DNA of 13,308 nt, taken from positions 1 through 13,308 of the forward strand of contig JAKQBU010000277.1 in NCBI GenBank assembly GCA_029573975.1. The letters run 5' to 3'. Below, in pieces: positions 1-7,836 of this stretch. A program made the translations under genes and the position numbers. This stretch comes from Planctomycetota bacterium. Lineage in GTDB: Bacteria > Planctomycetota > Phycisphaerae > Sedimentisphaerales > SM23-30. Under the pieces are notes generated by a model. It ran no database searches and had not been told where the DNA came from. It saw nothing but the letters and a program-made list of their open reading frames with translations. Numbering within the stretch: the stretch's first letter is position 1; the number at the start of each line of letters is the position of its first letter.

Positions 1-1
1 G

Positions 2-526
2 TATCTCACCGGCCAAACCATCACCGGCCTGCCCAAAGAATTCTCCACCCATATCGGCAAGCTGCAAAAGGGGGAAATCGAATCCTTCATGCAGGAGGTC
101 TCGCCCCATCCCCGCCAGGTACCGGCTGACCACGCAACTGCCGGTTTTACCGCGGAACAGGCCCGCACCGAATCGCTCCGCTGCCTCCACTGCGACTGCC
201 GCAAACCCGACACCTGCAAACTCCGAATCTACTCCCAGCGGTATCAGGCGAACCCGAACCGCTACCCGGGCGACCGCCGCCCCTTCGAGATGCAAATCCG
301 CCATCCGGAAATTCTCTTCGAACCCGGCAAATGCATCGACTGCGGCCTCTGCGTCCAGATCTGCGAAAAAGCCCGGGAACCGCTGGGCTTCACCTTCATC
401 GGCCGGGGCTTCGACGTTCGCATCGGCCCCCCCTTCCGCCGGCCGCTCACCGAAGCCCTCACCCGCGTCGCCCGCGACTGTACCGCCGCCTGCCCCACCG
501 CCGCCCTTGCTCTGAAATCCGACTAA
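2..526 (+). CDS. FAD-dependent oxidoreductase with ferredoxin-type Fe-S C-terminus, 3' part only
   Basis: The frame is open to the left window edge, so this is the last 174 residues of a longer protein; an internal ATG at 89 is not the start. The opening residues (YLTGQTITG, then FSTHIGKL) resemble the end of the flavoprotein part of glutamate-synthase-small-subunit-like oxidoreductases. A Cys cluster follows (CLHCDC...C, C-x2-C-x-C-x5-C). After it comes a ferredoxin motif CIDCGLCVQIC (C-x2-C-x2-C-x3-C) and, 50 residues later, a short partner CTAACPTAAL with only two Cys. Three Cys of motif one plus the CP of motif two can hold one [4Fe-4S] cluster; a second cluster lacks ligands. From memory, this reduced second motif is normal for the planctomycete/Bacteroidetes family. 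The probable role is cytoplasmic electron transfer between NAD(P)H, flavin and Fe-S; the partner is unknown. Family assignment is fairly sure, exact reaction unknown. Confidence 0.75.
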   Translation, partial: YLTGQTITGLPKEFSTHIGKLQKGEIESFMQEVSPHPRQVPADHATAGFTAEQARTESLRCLHCDCRKPDTCKLRIYSQRYQANPNRYPGDRRPFEMQIRHPEILFEPGKCIDCGLCVQICEKAREPLGFTFIGRGFDVRIGPPFRRPLTEALTRVARDCTAACPTAALALKSD

Positions 527-666
527 CGAGGTTAACGCATCAAAAAATAGTACGTAATATGCGATGAGTAATAGAGTTAGAATTATACGTGTTAAAACCA
601 CGTGAAGCAGGCGATTTAATAAACCTTTTGGTATGCCCGGATTTTTACCGGCAAACCGGTTTTCCA

Positions 667-694
667 TTGACAAAACCGCAAAATCAAGTAGAAT
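667..694 (+). promoter_or_regulatory. Sigma-70-type promoter for the PEP-CTERM gene
   Basis: A perfect -35 box TTGACA (667-672) is followed after 16 bp by TAGAAT (689-694), five of six to consensus. Transcription would begin near 701, giving a leader of about 67 nt before the ATG at 768. It lies in the 241-bp gap between the oxidoreductase and the PEP-CTERM gene. That gap otherwise holds only short inverted repeats (ACGTG/CACGT at 587-603, ACCGG/CCGGT at 647-660). Confidence 0.6.
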
Positions 695-767
695 TAAAAC
701 AGTAATTCAGATTTGCATCGTAAGTACAATACAAAGTTTCCTATTTTTGATTGGAGGAAAAGAGAAG

Positions 768-1697
768 ATGAAAAAGAGTACATTTCTCAAGGTGGTAGTT
801 TGTGTGGCCGTTATACTCTGGGGAACGGCAATTCAGGCGGTGGTATTGCAGCCAGGCCCGGTGGTGTTTAAAACCTACGACTGGGAAATCAGTACGGGAT
901 ACGACGGGGACATCGGCAAGACGTATTTTCGCAGTGCCAATACCCCCGGCTATGATGTGAATAACCCCAATCACAGGCTTTTTAGTGATCCGTCTTTCTC
1001 CATATTTGCCAGCGGACCAAGTCTGCAGCCGGGGGAAGATATGTTCGGGCTGCTCGAGCTGACGCAGTTATGGACCGGCACTATTAATGGGGACAATATA
1101 GATTCGGCGGATAAATACTGGGACAAAGGCGATGCCAGCGAATATATCCGGGGGATGTTCTGGGGCGGGCAGGACCAGCGGGTATATATCGGAGAGGATG
1201 CCCTGGGAGGAAAAGATGTTACCGTTTTTGCCACCGGCATCCAATTTAATCTGTACCTGATGAGCTCCGATTTTCCAGCCGGCGGGCCGCAAAACAATGC
1301 CTTATTGGATCCCAGCCTGCGCGATGGTGTGGATTATTTCACCAACTGGCGCGACAACGGGGCGGGAACCCTGCTGGCAGCCGGGGAAACAACCTATTTC
1401 CGGTTTGACGGCGAAACCTCTACGGGAACCGTGAATGGCAAGAGCCTGGTCTATATGGATGTACTCAGCGGTGCATGGGCATCCGTACTAACCGACTTCT
1501 GGCAGGTACCGCTTTCCGTAGGCGGCTTGTTTGATAATACCGCCACTACGGACATCAAGCAGGACTGGGTCATTCTGGATGAGAACGGTCCCTGGTTAAA
1601 AAGCGAAGATACCGGTCGGGCGGTTCCCGAGCCTTTGACGGCCCTGTTCATGGGACTGGGCGGCCTGGCTTTGGTACGATTCCGTACTAAAAACTAA
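768..1697 (+). CDS. PEP-CTERM sorting domain protein, exported, function unknown
   Basis: The start is placed at 768 rather than the upstream in-frame ATG at 633, because GGAGG (753-757) lies 10 nt before it and the protein then opens with a proper signal peptide. That peptide has MKKSTFLK, a hydrophobic stretch, then a likely cut after A-I-Q-A near residue 24. The protein is 309 residues. The C-terminus carries VPEP (about residues 286-289), then a hydrophobic segment (LTALFMGLGGLALV) and basic RFRTKN, the tripartite PEP-CTERM signal. Such proteins are recognised by an exosortase and placed at the cell surface or in extracellular matrix. The middle is rich in G, D, T and aromatic residues and looks like a secreted beta-rich domain; I recognise no enzyme motif. 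It is a lone gene with its own promoter and terminator; no exosortase gene is in the window. Confidence 0.88.
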   Translation: MKKSTFLKVVVCVAVILWGTAIQAVVLQPGPVVFKTYDWEISTGYDGDIGKTYFRSANTPGYDVNNPNHRLFSDPSFSIFASGPSLQPGEDMFGLLELTQLWTGTINGDNIDSADKYWDKGDASEYIRGMFWGGQDQRVYIGEDALGGKDVTVFATGIQFNLYLMSSDFPAGGPQNNALLDPSLRDGVDYFTNWRDNGAGTLLAAGETTYFRFDGETSTGTVNGKSLVYMDVLSGAWASVLTDFWQVPLSVGGLFDNTATTDIKQDWVILDENGPWLKSEDTGRAVPEPLTALFMGLGGLALVRFRTKN

Positions 1698-1732
1698 TAC
1701 GGATAATAAAGAATCTTATGGTATGCCCCCAT

Positions 1733-1769
1733 CACCCCTTATTTAAAAAAATAAGGGGTGTTTTTGTTT
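1733..1769 (+). terminator. Rho-independent terminator of the PEP-CTERM gene
   Basis: A perfect 12-bp stem CACCCCTTATTT (1733-1744) / AAATAAGGGGTG (1749-1760) closes an AAAA loop and is followed directly by TTTTTGTTT. It sits 35 nt after the PEP-CTERM stop. The minus-strand folE gene ends 10 nt beyond the T run, so the hairpin may also slow folE transcription. On that strand no T tract follows the stem, so it is a one-way terminator by sequence. Confidence 0.9.
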
Positions 1770-1778
1770 CTATCGTTC

Positions 1779-2366
1779 TTAGCGCCCGATCAGACTCATC
1801 ACTTCGCTGCGGCTGCGGGCATCGCTGCGGAACAATCCCAACATAGCCGAAGTCACCATCACGCTGCCGGGTTTCTTCACCCCCCGAATGGTCATGCAGG
1901 TATGCGTCGCCTCCAGCACCACCGCCACACCGCGGGCGTCAATCTCCTTCATCAGGAATTCCGCGATCTGGGTCGTCAGCCGCTCCTGCATCTGCGGCCG
2001 CCGGGCAAACGCACTGACAATCCGGGCCAGCTTGCTCACACCGACGATCCGCCCCTTGGGCAGGTAGCCCACATGGGCATGGCCCATAAAGGGCAGCAGA
2101 TGATGCTCACACATGCTGTAAAACGGGATATCCTTCAACAGGACGATTTCATCGTAATTTTCCGTAAAGGCGTCCTCCACATGCCGCTTCGGATCGTCAT
2201 GCAGCCCGGCGAACAGCTCCCCATACATCCGCGCCACGCGGTTGGGGGTCTTCCGCAGCCCCTCCCGCTGGGGGTCTTCCCCCACCGCCAGCAGGATTTC
2301 CCGCACCGCCCGTTCGATCCGCTCCATATCCACCGCACCTTCGATATTCCCTTTTTGTTCTTCCAT
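1779..2366 (-). CDS. folE: GTP cyclohydrolase I (type IA)
   Basis: The enzyme converts GTP to 7,8-dihydroneopterin triphosphate, the first step of folate (and pterin or queuosine-type) synthesis in the cytoplasm. The 195-residue length suits the family. Zinc ligands are visible: Cys86 and His89 in CEHHLLPF, and Cys157 in THTCMTIRG, matching the three ligands of the E. coli enzyme. Other family blocks are present: [18 protein letters not shown] near the N-terminus, GVSKLARIV and the [10 protein letters not shown] segment. The ATG at 2366 has only a weak ribosome site. An ATG at codon 14 with AAGGTG about 9 nt upstream is a possible alternative start, but it would shorten only the non-conserved N-terminus. 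It is divergent from umuD and convergent with the PEP-CTERM gene. Confidence 0.97.
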   Translation of the reverse strand: MEEQKGNIEGAVDMERIERAVREILLAVGEDPQREGLRKTPNRVARMYGELFAGLHDDPKRHVEDAFTENYDEIVLLKDIPFYSMCEHHLLPFMGHAHVGYLPKGRIVGVSKLARIVSAFARRPQMQERLTTQIAEFLMKEIDARGVAVVLEATHTCMTIRGVKKPGSVMVTSAMLGLFRSDARSRSEVMSLIGR

Positions 2367-2376
2367 TCGTTTTACT

Positions 2377-2409
2377 CGAAAAACAGTTTAAAATTTATTC
2401 CGAAAAACA
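2377..2409. repeat. Direct repeat CGAAAAACA in the folE-umuD divergent region
   Basis: CGAAAAACA occurs at 2377-2385 and again at 2401-2409, 24 bp apart. The similarity extends loosely on the right (AGTTTAAAATT versus CTAAAATT). It lies between the folE start and the predicted umuD promoter, where an operator could act. No known repressor site is recognised here; neither CTGT-N8-ACAG nor GAAC-N4-GTTC was found. Confidence 0.3.
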
Positions 2410-2421
2410 CTAAAATTCATT

Positions 2422-2450
2422 TTGGCCACTCACCGGGGCAGATATATAAT
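2422..2450 (+). promoter_or_regulatory. Promoter of the umuDC operon
   Basis: TTGGCC (2422-2427, four of six to TTGACA) and a perfect TATAAT (2445-2450) are separated by 17 bp. The start would be near 2457, leaving a leader of about 44 nt to the umuD ATG at 2501. There is no purine-rich ribosome-binding site just before that ATG, so translation may depend on the leader or be leader-independent. Confidence 0.6.
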
Positions 2451-2500
2451 AATTGAAGAAAGGCATAGGGACTAGCGTAAAATCCGATTTTCCATAACTT

Positions 2501-2935
2501 ATGAAAACAACCAAAGTTACCAAAATTTATGCCGCCGACACCTCCACCCGCAGCGCCCACCCGCTGGTGGTTTCCTCCGTATCGGCGGGGTTCCCCTCGC
2601 CGGCGGATGACTATATCGAGGGCCGGCTCGATCTCAATCAGCACCTGATCCGCCACCCCGCCGCCACCTTTTTCGTCCGGGTGGACGGCGATTCCATGAT
2701 CGACGCCGGCATTCATCCCGGCGACATCCTGATCGTGGACCGCGCCCTGGAACCCAAAGACAGGAACGTCGTCATTGCCAACATCAACGGGGAGCTGACC
2801 GTCAAGCGGATTCGCATCAAATACAAAAAAATCCTGCTGATGCCCGAAAACGAAAACTATCCCCCCCTGCCGATCCCTGCCGACATGGATTTTCAGGTGT
2901 GGGGCGTCGTCACCTATGTCATTCACGAGCCGTAA
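2501..2935 (+). CDS. umuD: UmuD-like S24 self-cleaving protein, DNA polymerase V subunit
   Basis: At 144 residues this is the usual UmuD size; there is no DNA-binding domain as in LexA. Family knowledge: RecA filaments trigger self-cleavage, and the processed dimer binds UmuC to form the error-prone polymerase. The predicted cleavage pair is Ala29-Gly30 (VSAGFPSP). The catalytic Ser is Ser65 in VDGDSM, and the general-base Lys is Lys102 in GELTVKRI, with GDILIVDRAL between them. The stop is 3 nt before the umuC ATG, so the two are co-transcribed and probably translationally coupled. Regulation is presumably by DNA damage, but no LexA box of the common types is visible upstream. Confidence 0.94.
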   Translation: MKTTKVTKIYAADTSTRSAHPLVVSSVSAGFPSPADDYIEGRLDLNQHLIRHPAATFFVRVDGDSMIDAGIHPGDILIVDRALEPKDRNVVIANINGELTVKRIRIKYKKILLMPENENYPPLPIPADMDFQVWGVVTYVIHEP

Positions 2936-2938
2936 ACC

Positions 2939-4249
2939 ATGAATCCGATATTTGCCTTAGCGGACTGCAATAATTTTTACGCCTCCTGTGAGCGGGTTTT
3001 CGCCCCGGCCCTGGAGAATCAGCCGATCGTGGTCTTATCCAACAACGACGGCTGCGTGGTCGCCCGCTCCAATGAGGCCAAAACGCTGGGCATCCCGATG
3101 GGCGTCCCGGTATTCCAGGTGCAGAACCTGATTCAGGCCCATCAGATCCGCGTCTATTCCTCGAACTACACCCTCTACGGCGATATGTCCCGCCGGGTCA
3201 TGGAAACCCTCTGCCAGTTCACCCCTGCCCTGGAAATTTATTCCATTGACGAGGCGTTTCTGGACCTGACCGGCTGCCGCGGCCAGGACCTGACCGGCTA
3301 TGGCCGCACCATCCGCAATACCGTCAAAAAATGGACCGGCATCCCCGTCTCCATCGGCATCGCCCGGACCAAGACCCTGGCCAAGCTGGCCAACCGCCTG
3401 GCGAAAAAATCCGCCAAAGCCGCCGGCGTGCTGGACCTGACCGACTCGCCTTATTTGCCGCTGGCCCTGGAAAACACCGAAATTCAGGATATCTGGGGCG
3501 TGGGGCCTGGTTTCGCGAAGCGTCTGCGGCAGGCCGGCATCCAAACGGCCCTCCAGCTCCGCGATGCCGACGACGGCTGGGTCCGCAAACACCTGGGCGT
3601 GGTGGGCCTGCGCACCGTGTATGAACTGCGCGGCATGAGCTGCTATGGCCTGGAACTGTCGCCGCCCGGTAAAAAAAATATCGTGGTTTCCAAATCGTTC
3701 GGCCGGAAAATCGAAACCCTGGAAGAATTAAGCGAGGCCGTGGCCGCCTACGCCGCCCGGGCCGCTGAAAAACTCCGCCGCCAGAACTCCGCCGCCGCCG
3801 CTTTAACCGTCTTTGTCATGACCGACCTCTTCCGCAAGGACCAGACCCGCTACTTCAATTCCCGGACCATCGAGCTGCCCACCCCCACCAGCGATACCGG
3901 CGAACTGATCCGCTACGCCCTGGAAGCGGCCCGGAAAATCTACCGCAAAAACTGCCTCTTCAAAAAAGCCGGGGTGATGCTCAACGCGCTCACCTCCACC
4001 GACCATATCCAGGCCAACCTGTTCGACACCATCGACCGCCCCCGCTCCCGCCGGCTCATGGACACCCTCGACCGGATCAACGCCTGCACCTCCGCTGCCC
4101 TGCATTATGCCGCCGAAGGACTGGCCCAGCCCTGGAAAACCCGATTCCAACACTGCTCCGCCCATTACACCACCGACTGGAGCCAACTGCCCCAGGTGAA
4201 AATCCGTGCTTCCTGCCTGCCGCAGACCGGGCCAGCCGGAATCCAATAA
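2939..4249 (+). CDS. umuC: Y-family DNA polymerase V catalytic subunit UmuC
   Basis: This is the catalytic subunit for translesion DNA synthesis, active with cleaved UmuD. The protein is 436 residues, slightly longer than E. coli UmuC (422). Metal-binding acids are Asp9 ([14 protein letters not shown]) and Asp104-Glu105 ([10 protein letters not shown]). Tyr14 is the expected steric gate that excludes ribonucleotides. A helix-hairpin-helix region lies near residues 185-230 ([12 protein letters not shown]). A little-finger domain follows, then the C-terminal UmuC-specific region, with a beta-clamp-binding motif QANLF at 358-362 and the YTTDW segment near 410. It lacks a strong ribosome site of its own, consistent with coupling to umuD. 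All key residues are present, so it should be active. The last 15 residues (after PQVKI) are poorly conserved. Confidence 0.96.
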   Translation: MNPIFALADCNNFYASCERVFAPALENQPIVVLSNNDGCVVARSNEAKTLGIPMGVPVFQVQNLIQAHQIRVYSSNYTLYGDMSRRVMETLCQFTPALEIYSIDEAFLDLTGCRGQDLTGYGRTIRNTVKKWTGIPVSIGIARTKTLAKLANRLAKKSAKAAGVLDLTDSPYLPLALENTEIQDIWGVGPGFAKRLRQAGIQTALQLRDADDGWVRKHLGVVGLRTVYELRGMSCYGLELSPPGKKNIVVSKSFGRKIETLEELSEAVAAYAARAAEKLRRQNSAAAALTVFVMTDLFRKDQTRYFNSRTIELPTPTSDTGELIRYALEAARKIYRKNCLFKKAGVMLNALTSTDHIQANLFDTIDRPRSRRLMDTLDRINACTSAALHYAAEGLAQPWKTRFQHCSAHYTTDWSQLPQVKIRASCLPQTGPAGIQ

Positions 4250-4283
4250 TCCCATAACCAGAAAACCGCAGGAAAATGAAACT

Positions 4284-5624
4284 ATGAAAGATCAGGAAAT
4301 ACGGTTATCAGAGTATGGCCAAAAGTCGGTTCCGGCCGCGCCGGTCAGCCGAATGATGGTCTCGTTCGCCCGCGATTTTCGGGAAGGGGTGGATATCAAT
4401 CTGGGGGTCGGCTATGTCAACGAAAAAACCATTCCCGGCCGCAAAATCGAGGAGGCCCTGCACGCGGTTTTGGCCCGGCCGGAAAGATACCGGCAGGCCC
4501 TGAACTACGGCGAACCGCAAGGCTCCAATAACCTGATTCACTCGATTAAGGATTTTTACCGCCGCTGCCATATCGGGGGTTTACCGGAAAAGGTGTTGGA
4601 AAAAACCGAGGTGGTCATCGGCCCCAGCGGGATCACCAGCCTGCTGGAGGCCGTCGCCCAGGTTCTGCCCCGCGGTATCGTCATCACCACGGACCCGATG
4701 TATTACATTTATTGCCATGTTCTGGAGCGGATGGGATTTGAAATCCTGGCGGTACCGGAGGATGAGGAGGGGATCCGGATGGACCGGCTGGCGGAGAAGG
4801 TCAGCCGGCTGGGGGTGAGAAAGAAGGAAATACAGTTTTTATATATTGTCACGATCAACAATCCCACCTGCACCATCTTATCCAATCGCCGCCGGCGGCA
4901 GATCGTCGAGTGGGCGTTCAAGCTGTCGGCAGAGGAAGACAGAAGCATCCCGGTGTTTTTTGACAAGGCCTATGAAGAGATCATCCACGACCCGCGGGCG
5001 GAAAAGCCGCAGTCCGCCTTATCGTACGATGGGCAGGGAATTGTATATGAGCTGGGGAGCCTGTCCAAGATTCTGGCCCCGGCCCTGCGGATCGGCTATA
5101 TGATGGGGCCGGCGAGTTCTTTCCTGCAGGCGGTGCGGCAGCGGATCAATGACGTCGGGTTCAGCGCCCCGATGATTACCCAGGAAATCAGTAGTTATCT
5201 GCTGGACCATTGCATCGAGGAGCAGTTGGCAAAAGTCATCGCGGGCTACCGGGAGAAAGCGGTTGCGGTGCGGCGGTGGATCGAGGAGTACCTGGGTGAG
5301 TTTTTAGCCGAATGCCGGGGCGGGCAGGCTGGATTTTATTACTATCTGACTTTTGCCGATATGGAAACCACGGAAGGCAGTCCTTTTTTTCGCTTTGCCA
5401 GCCGTACCACCGGTAAAACGGCCCTTGACCGCGAGGGTGAGGCCCTCCGGCCGCGTGCCATTTACATTCCGGGTGAAATCTGTGTCCACTCCCGCGGCGA
5501 TCTGGCGGCAATCGGCAAGAGGCAACTTCGGATCTCCTATGGCTTTGAAGAATTGGAAGGGATCGAGAAGGCCCTGAAAATTCTGCGCGATGCCGCCCTA
5601 TACGCCCGAAAAAAAAGGGGATAA
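4284..5624 (+). CDS. PLP-dependent aminotransferase, fold type I (class I/II)
   Basis: The start at 4284 is preferred because AGGA (4270-4273) is 10 nt upstream; the frame runs back to an ATG at 4206 but that would overlap umuC by 44 nt. The product has 446 residues. PLP-site residues are visible: Asn193 in the NNPT motif, Asp228 and Tyr230 in FFDKAYEEI, the Schiff-base Lys262 in SLSKILAPALRIGY, and Arg416 (RQLRISYGF), the usual binder of the substrate carboxylate. The overall pattern resembles 2-aminoadipate / aromatic / MocR-type aminotransferase domains, but no N-terminal GntR DNA-binding domain is present. The amino donor and acceptor cannot be assigned. It lies 34 nt after umuC and 4 nt before the next lipoprotein gene, so it is probably transcribed with one or both. 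Confidence 0.88.
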   Translation: MKDQEIRLSEYGQKSVPAAPVSRMMVSFARDFREGVDINLGVGYVNEKTIPGRKIEEALHAVLARPERYRQALNYGEPQGSNNLIHSIKDFYRRCHIGGLPEKVLEKTEVVIGPSGITSLLEAVAQVLPRGIVITTDPMYYIYCHVLERMGFEILAVPEDEEGIRMDRLAEKVSRLGVRKKEIQFLYIVTINNPTCTILSNRRRRQIVEWAFKLSAEEDRSIPVFFDKAYEEIIHDPRAEKPQSALSYDGQGIVYELGSLSKILAPALRIGYMMGPASSFLQAVRQRINDVGFSAPMITQEISSYLLDHCIEEQLAKVIAGYREKAVAVRRWIEEYLGEFLAECRGGQAGFYYYLTFADMETTEGSPFFRFASRTTGKTALDREGEALRPRAIYIPGEICVHSRGDLAAIGKRQLRISYGFEELEGIEKALKILRDAALYARKKRG

Positions 5625-5628
5625 CCGA

Positions 5629-6495
5629 ATGTTATCGAGTAAAACAAAAACATTCATGGCAGGAATTTCCTTTGTCACAATCTCAATCTTGGCAGGTTGT
5701 TCAACACCAAAACCACATCCGCAGGCCGGTCCCCGCGACCACCTTATCGGCTGGTACGAACTACCAAACCATCCTGGCAATAGCCAGGAAATTATTCCAG
5801 GATCCGGCACGCTAATTCCTGTCTTTAAAATCGATGGAACCTACTACTCGGTATGCCGGGGTATTGAAACTCCCTTGAAGGAATGCCCCGACGGCCTGGA
5901 ATGGGCTCTCACTCCCTCCAGCATGGTCGGCACCCAAATCGGCTTCAACAAAGCCTCGAATACATATTACCTTATTATCAAGGATCAGATGCGGTCGTCC
6001 CTTGAAGAGGAGACAGCAGAAAGCATTCGGAAAAAAGGCTTTCGATTAGGCGAAAAAGAGGAACTCATCAGGATCAACAAGCCCTCATGGCTGCTGGATA
6101 CAACAACCCAACCCCCACGCACCAACGAAGACTTCCTCGGCTGGTATCAGCCCGTCTGGTTTCCCTATATAAGATATGAAATCCAAAAAAACGATGAAAG
6201 ATTTCTGTTCGCCGGTCAAATGCTTGACGAACCAGGCATGTGGAAATCCGCTGAAAAGCCGCAAGAACTTACCCCACTTCCAGAGGGATTGGGCTTCACT
6301 GGCCCCCCGGAACAAAAAAATATAAATAATATTGTGTACAACGCAGCCCTGAAACGTTTTGAACTTACGATGATGGACACTAATCGTCAGCCCAGCGTCA
6401 TCAGAATGCCTCTTGTCCGAATTTCATCGCCGGTTTCGAATCAGGTGGACGCAGTGACTCCGCCTATAAAAATCGGCATTCCTTCCTGGCACTAA
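5629..6495 (+). CDS. Lipoprotein with two copies of a GWY domain, function unknown
   Basis: An ATG at 5629 is preceded by AAGGGG and lies 4 nt after the aminotransferase stop; an earlier in-frame ATG (5590) would overlap that gene. The 288-residue protein begins with a signal peptide ending in the lipobox L-A-G-C, so it should be lipidated and membrane-anchored outside the cytoplasm. The rest is two related halves. The first opens at about residue 39 with HLIGWYELP, followed by PLKECPDGLEW and a TYYLIIKDQ strand. The second opens with DFLGWYQPV, followed by PLPEGLGFTGP and a KRFELTMMD strand. I recognise no named family and no catalytic motif. The domain looks beta-rich and binding-like. Base composition is more AT-rich than the genes on either side. 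Confidence 0.82.
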   Translation: MLSSKTKTFMAGISFVTISILAGCSTPKPHPQAGPRDHLIGWYELPNHPGNSQEIIPGSGTLIPVFKIDGTYYSVCRGIETPLKECPDGLEWALTPSSMVGTQIGFNKASNTYYLIIKDQMRSSLEEETAESIRKKGFRLGEKEELIRINKPSWLLDTTTQPPRTNEDFLGWYQPVWFPYIRYEIQKNDERFLFAGQMLDEPGMWKSAEKPQELTPLPEGLGFTGPPEQKNINNIVYNAALKRFELTMMDTNRQPSVIRMPLVRISSPVSNQVDAVTPPIKIGIPSWH

Positions 6496-6517
6496 ACCTT
6501 CCTCTAAAATATAGGTA

Positions 6518-6546
6518 TTTACAATAAACAAATGGTAATATAAAAT
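6518..6546 (+). promoter_or_regulatory. Promoter of the TGA-containing lipoprotein gene
   Basis: TTTACA (6518-6523, five of six to TTGACA) is separated by 17 bp from TAAAAT (6541-6546, five of six to TATAAT). It lies in the 78-bp AT-rich gap after the first lipoprotein gene. The next gene, with AAGGA at 6562-6566 seven nt before its ATG, can therefore be expressed independently. Confidence 0.55.
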
Positions 6547-6573
6547 GACTTAAGCCTTTGTAAGGAATTTGCC

Positions 6574-7812
6574 ATGAACACCAATTATTTTCTTATAAAA
6601 CGAATACTGGTGTTTTCAGCCCTTATGATTCTGCTGCTGATCGGGCCGGGATGCAAAAAAAGTTCATCCTCGAAACGGCCTTCGCCTGATTACCCTGCCG
6701 CCAAACCGATCGTAGATGAAAAAGAATTTCTGGCCGATCCGGAGGTCACCACCTGTGCACTGGAGAAAACTACTCTCTCCAAACTGAATCTTACCGATCA
6801 AAACACACCCTCCTTTGTGTATCGGATGCGGCATGAAAACAAAGAAGACCTCTGGCAGGGTGAAATCTCACTTGCCAATCGCAAGTTCAAAATCCTCCTG
6901 GGCGAACAGCCGGAACATGAATTTTATTTGTTCGATATCGAGAAAGGATTCGCACCCTACTGGTGGGGTTCGTGGAGCCTGCATTCGTTTCACAAGATCG
7001 ACGACAGGTTCTACCAGTTTCAGCTTATCGAAAACGGCAGTAAAATCGCGGCCCACCCCTACCGCGGGGAACTGGGGATGATTCGTATCGGCAAAGGCGG
7101 CCGTACCCTCGAAAAAATCGAGTTTAATGGTTCTGTTATGCAGGCTGATTACGCTTCTGCCCCCGTCGGTATTCTCCAGGAACAATGGCCCCAGCCTGTG
7201 CAGGAGTGCCTGATTCCTGTCGGTGATTATACGCGCTATATAATGGCAGTGACCTATGATAATTTAAAAATTGATATCTCCAATAACTACCATACCAACG
7301 CCCAGGGCCAGTCCAATCGTGACGGTACCAAGAAAACGGTCTATGGGATGGCCGTTCGAAAAGATCAGCCCTGCACTCTGGATTTTTCCAACGAACCGAT
7401 GGTCATCTTTGACCAGCCGCCGCAGGATAAAAAAGACTTCTCGCCCGGCCAGGAGATTGAATTTGCGGCGGTACTGATCGACCCGAAGCTGGATATCATG
7501 ATTCGCGGACTGGATGATACCGCGCAAAAGGTACCAAGAGAATACAAAGATGATGACGGCAATGTCACTCAAACGGTCGAAGTGAACAAATCGCTGGATC
7601 CGAAGGTGGTGATTGCCCGAAGTGGCGGCGAGATAGTGGCTGAGGGCGTCATGCCCTTTGGCTGAGCAGGCACCTGCGGGTACACGTGGCGTGTACCGGA
7701 CGATTTCCCAATCAGCGGCAGCGAAGAAGAATTGACCGTTACCGTAACCTATGAAACCAAAAAGCTCTACGGTACCGTCGCCGCCCAGCGGAAAATCACG
7801 ATTCGCAAGTAA
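6574..7812 (+). CDS. Candidate selenocysteine lipoprotein read through an in-frame TGA (codon 364)
   Basis: An ATG with AAGGA 7 nt upstream starts a signal peptide with an unusual lipobox (I-G-P-G-C27, Gly at -3) and a Ser/Lys-rich linker, so it is a probable lipoprotein. The frame meets TGA at 7663-7665, after GVMPFG. It then continues for 48 codons (AGTCGYTWRVPDDF..., a strand-like ELTVTVTYE, ...KITIRK) to TAA at 7810-7812. The continuation has amphipathic beta-strand patterning and ordinary codon use, so it belongs to the protein. Full length is 412 residues with UGA at 364 and Cys368 forming a U-x3-C pair. A hairpin just downstream resembles a bacterial SECIS. Almost all other genes here stop with TAA, so this TGA is atypical. 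The C-terminal half looks like an immunoglobulin-like secreted domain; function unknown. Alternatives: a nonsense mutation or base error (for example TGG or TGC), or true termination at 363 residues. Confidence 0.6.
7666..7699 (+). promoter_or_regulatory. SECIS-like hairpin directly after the in-frame TGA
   Basis: GGTACACG (7679-7686) and CGTGTACC (7690-7697) form a perfect 8-bp stem around the loop TGG (7687-7689). The helix can be extended by C7677-G7699 past a G-G mismatch. The loop begins 22 nt after the TGA, and a G is the second loop base. As I recall the bacterial consensus, the apical loop lies roughly 16-37 nt after UGA and has a G in its first two positions; this fits. A smaller inverted repeat, GCAGG-CA-CCTGC (7666-7677), sits between and could compete. 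Structure is seen; function is inferred. Confidence 0.5.
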
Positions 7813-7836
7813 GCCGCTTTCAAGTTGATTGGAGAT

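Noticed and set aside
647..663. ACCGG-CAAA-CCGGT hairpin followed by TTT as a terminator for the upstream oxidoreductase
   Set aside because: The stem is only 5 bp and the T run is short; it is also over 120 nt past the stop codon.
1758..2456. Plus-strand open frame of 232 codons opposite folE
   Set aside because: It is a His/Pro-rich antisense reading of an intact folE with all zinc ligands.
7663..7665. Reassigned genetic code with TGA as Trp
   Set aside because: Trp is encoded by TGG throughout the window, no other gene contains an in-frame TGA, and the symporter ends at a TGA stop.
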